In this document: positions 13,772 to 14,497 of the stretch, piece by piece
Numbering within the stretch: position 1 is the stretch's first letter
Layout: every line of letters begins with the position of its first letter
From: Chloroflexota bacterium
Lineage (GTDB): Bacteria; Chloroflexota; Anaerolineae; UBA4142
NCBI GenBank assembly: GCA_023380675.1
Contig: JAMCRS010000089.1
Location: 1-14,497 of the forward strand
Reading direction: 5' to 3'
Length of the DNA: 14,497 nt
Program-made: the position numbers and the translations under genes
The notes under the pieces: generated by a model
Databases searched by the model: none
What the model saw: the letters and a program-made list of their open reading frames with translations, nothing else
Told to the model about the DNA's origin: nothing

Positions 13772-14042
13772 CTGCGTTGGTGATGTTTTCCTTTCAGCCA
13801 CGCTTCGCCCGGCGGTTGCCTCACGGCATCCTCTGGGGACAACAAGCACCAAGATACTTGGCCGCCGGTTACTCGGTCGTCGAATGTCGTCCGGCGCTCG
13901 GCGCATAGCTTACAATCGATCCCAACCGCGGGGCGGCCTGCGTCCGCATCCATCGAACTCTCGGAAGAAAGCCGAGGGTGATGGGGGACGGCGGATTCGC
14001 AACGGCGGTGGCAAGAACCGTGTGCAACCACGTGCAATTGAC
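13772..14042. other. Intergenic stretch without recognisable gene
   Basis: Together with the hairpin before it and the tRNA promoter after it, this makes a 364-base gap. Open frames on both strands are antisense or low-complexity and match no family I know. I find no riboswitch, tmRNA, RNase P or SRP core motif. It may hold decayed sequence. Confidence 0.5.
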
Positions 14043-14071
14043 TTGCGAAATCACAATGCTTGTGCTACACT
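14043..14071 (+). promoter_or_regulatory. Promoter of tRNA-Arg
   Basis: TTGCGA (14043-14048) and TACACT (14066-14071) have a 17-base spacer, and TGC just before the -10 adds an extended element. The start near 14078 is 6 bases before the mature tRNA. Confidence 0.6.
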
Positions 14072-14083
14072 ACATTCCGTTAT

Positions 14084-14156
14084 GCCCCTGTAGCTCAGTG
14101 GATTAGAGCAGCGGCCTCCGGAGCCGTGCGCGCGAGTTCGAGTCTCGCCAGGGGTA
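14084..14156 (+). tRNA. tRNA-Arg (anticodon CCG)
   Basis: Acceptor arms GCCCCTG (14084-14090) and CAGGGGT (14149-14155) pair with a G-U at the first position, and the discriminator is A14156. The anticodon loop CTCCGGA gives CCG, which reads the Arg codon CGG. D arm GCTC/GAGC and T arm GCGAG-TTCGAGT-CTCGC are intact. CCA is not encoded. Confidence 0.95.
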
Positions 14157-14203
14157 CTCTGCGACCTGGCGAAAGCCAACGTGCCTTCGCCGGACTCTTG
14201 GGT

Positions 14204-14230
14204 ACACCCGAAGCCATTCGGGTGTTTTTT
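14204..14230 (+). terminator. Intrinsic terminator after tRNA-Arg
   Basis: ACACCCGAA (14204-14212) and TTCGGGTGT (14217-14225) form a perfect 9-bp stem with a 4-base loop, directly followed by TTTTT. It separates the tRNA from the next gene. Confidence 0.9.
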
Positions 14231-14252
14231 GTCATAGGGGAGCACACGCCGT

Positions 14253-14497
14253 ATGCCCGACGAAGCACGGAAAACTCTCTTGAGGCCCATGGCCGAGGAG
14301 CTCCATGCGCGGTTTCTCGTCCGCGACGGAGTTGCCGTCGCGCAAGACTATGGGGACGTCGAAGCAGAATATGACGCGCTCCGCACCTCGGCCGGAATAG
14401 TCGACCTGACGTATTTCAAGTTTTTGCGCGTGCAAGGGGACGATCGAGTCGCATGGCTGCACAAGCTGGTGGCCGCGGATGTCCAAGCCCTCGGCGA
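14253..14497 (+). CDS. GcvT/YgfZ-family folate-binding aminomethyltransferase (5' part)
   Basis: The first 81 codons of a gene that runs off the window. ATG 14253 has GGGGAG (14237-14242) 10 bases ahead. The N-terminus carries the family pattern EYDALRTSAGIVDLTYFKFLRV, then GDDRVAWLHKLVAADVQALG (about residues 40-81), the tetrahydrofolate-binding fold shared by glycine-cleavage T protein, sarcosine and dimethylglycine dehydrogenases, and the Fe-S repair protein YgfZ. With only the start visible, GcvT and YgfZ cannot be told apart; a small extension of about 25 residues before the fold and the lack of GcvT's usual opening lean toward YgfZ-like. No glycine riboswitch is present upstream: the space holds a terminator and tRNA-Arg. 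Confidence 0.78.
   Translation, partial: MPDEARKTLLRPMAEELHARFLVRDGVAVAQDYGDVEAEYDALRTSAGIVDLTYFKFLRVQGDDRVAWLHKLVAADVQALG

Noticed and set aside
13279..14037. 252-codon minus-strand frame covering the gap before tRNA-Arg
   Set aside because: Its larger part is antisense to DUF123, the rest matches nothing I know, and no ribosome site or promoter supports it.
14157..14252. Glycine riboswitch before the GcvT-family gene
   Set aside because: The space is filled by a plain terminator and about 20 bases of leader. No paired glycine aptamer core is present.

Overview
The window looks like bacterial chromosome of moderately high GC, with short intergenic gaps, sigma-70-type promoters, intrinsic terminators and several GTG or TTG starts. 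The gene mix (tandem deoxynucleoside kinases, an EF-G2-type translation factor, a tryptophanase, a Thr/Pro-linker lipoprotein, a MarR-GNAT relic) fits Chloroflexota or a relative best. That placement is inferred from gene families and has not been tested. No phage, IS element or CRISPR array is visible.

Layout from left to right. (1) A tRNA-Asn with its own promoter and terminator. (2) A second strong promoter, then a zinc-type alcohol dehydrogenase gene and, 72 bases on, two overlapping deoxynucleoside kinase genes (dGK-like, then dCK/dAK-like) closed by a strong terminator. (3) On the minus strand, an integral membrane protein of the lysylphosphatidylglycerol synthase TM/UPF0104 family, an L-glyceraldehyde-3-phosphate reductase (YghZ-type aldo/keto reductase) with a palindrome over its promoter, and a DUF362 protein with a C-terminal membrane anchor. 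(4) Divergent from DUF362, a two-gene operon: a double-HTH XRE regulator and a four-repeat TPR protein, ended by a perfect 19-bp hairpin. (5) On the minus strand, a lipoprotein with two copies of one extracellular beta domain. (6) A gene-poor stretch (about 8.83-9.68 kb) with two nested-hairpin (dumbbell) repeats and a broken MarR-GNAT gene. (7) An EF-G2-like GTPase on the minus strand, and back to back with it a plus-strand operon of tryptophanase and a DUF123/GIY-YIG protein. (8) A 364-base gap, a tRNA-Arg(CCG), a terminator, and the start of a GcvT/YgfZ-family gene that runs off the window.

Most of this is housekeeping or metabolic: nucleoside salvage, aldehyde and triose-phosphate detoxification, translation, and tryptophan breakdown to indole, pyruvate and ammonia. 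The least explained items are the paired dumbbell elements at 8985-9100, the clamp-binding-like C-terminal tails on both kinases, the XRE-TPR operon, and the translationally overlapped tryptophanase/GIY-YIG pair. No clearly new multi-gene system can be claimed from sequence alone.
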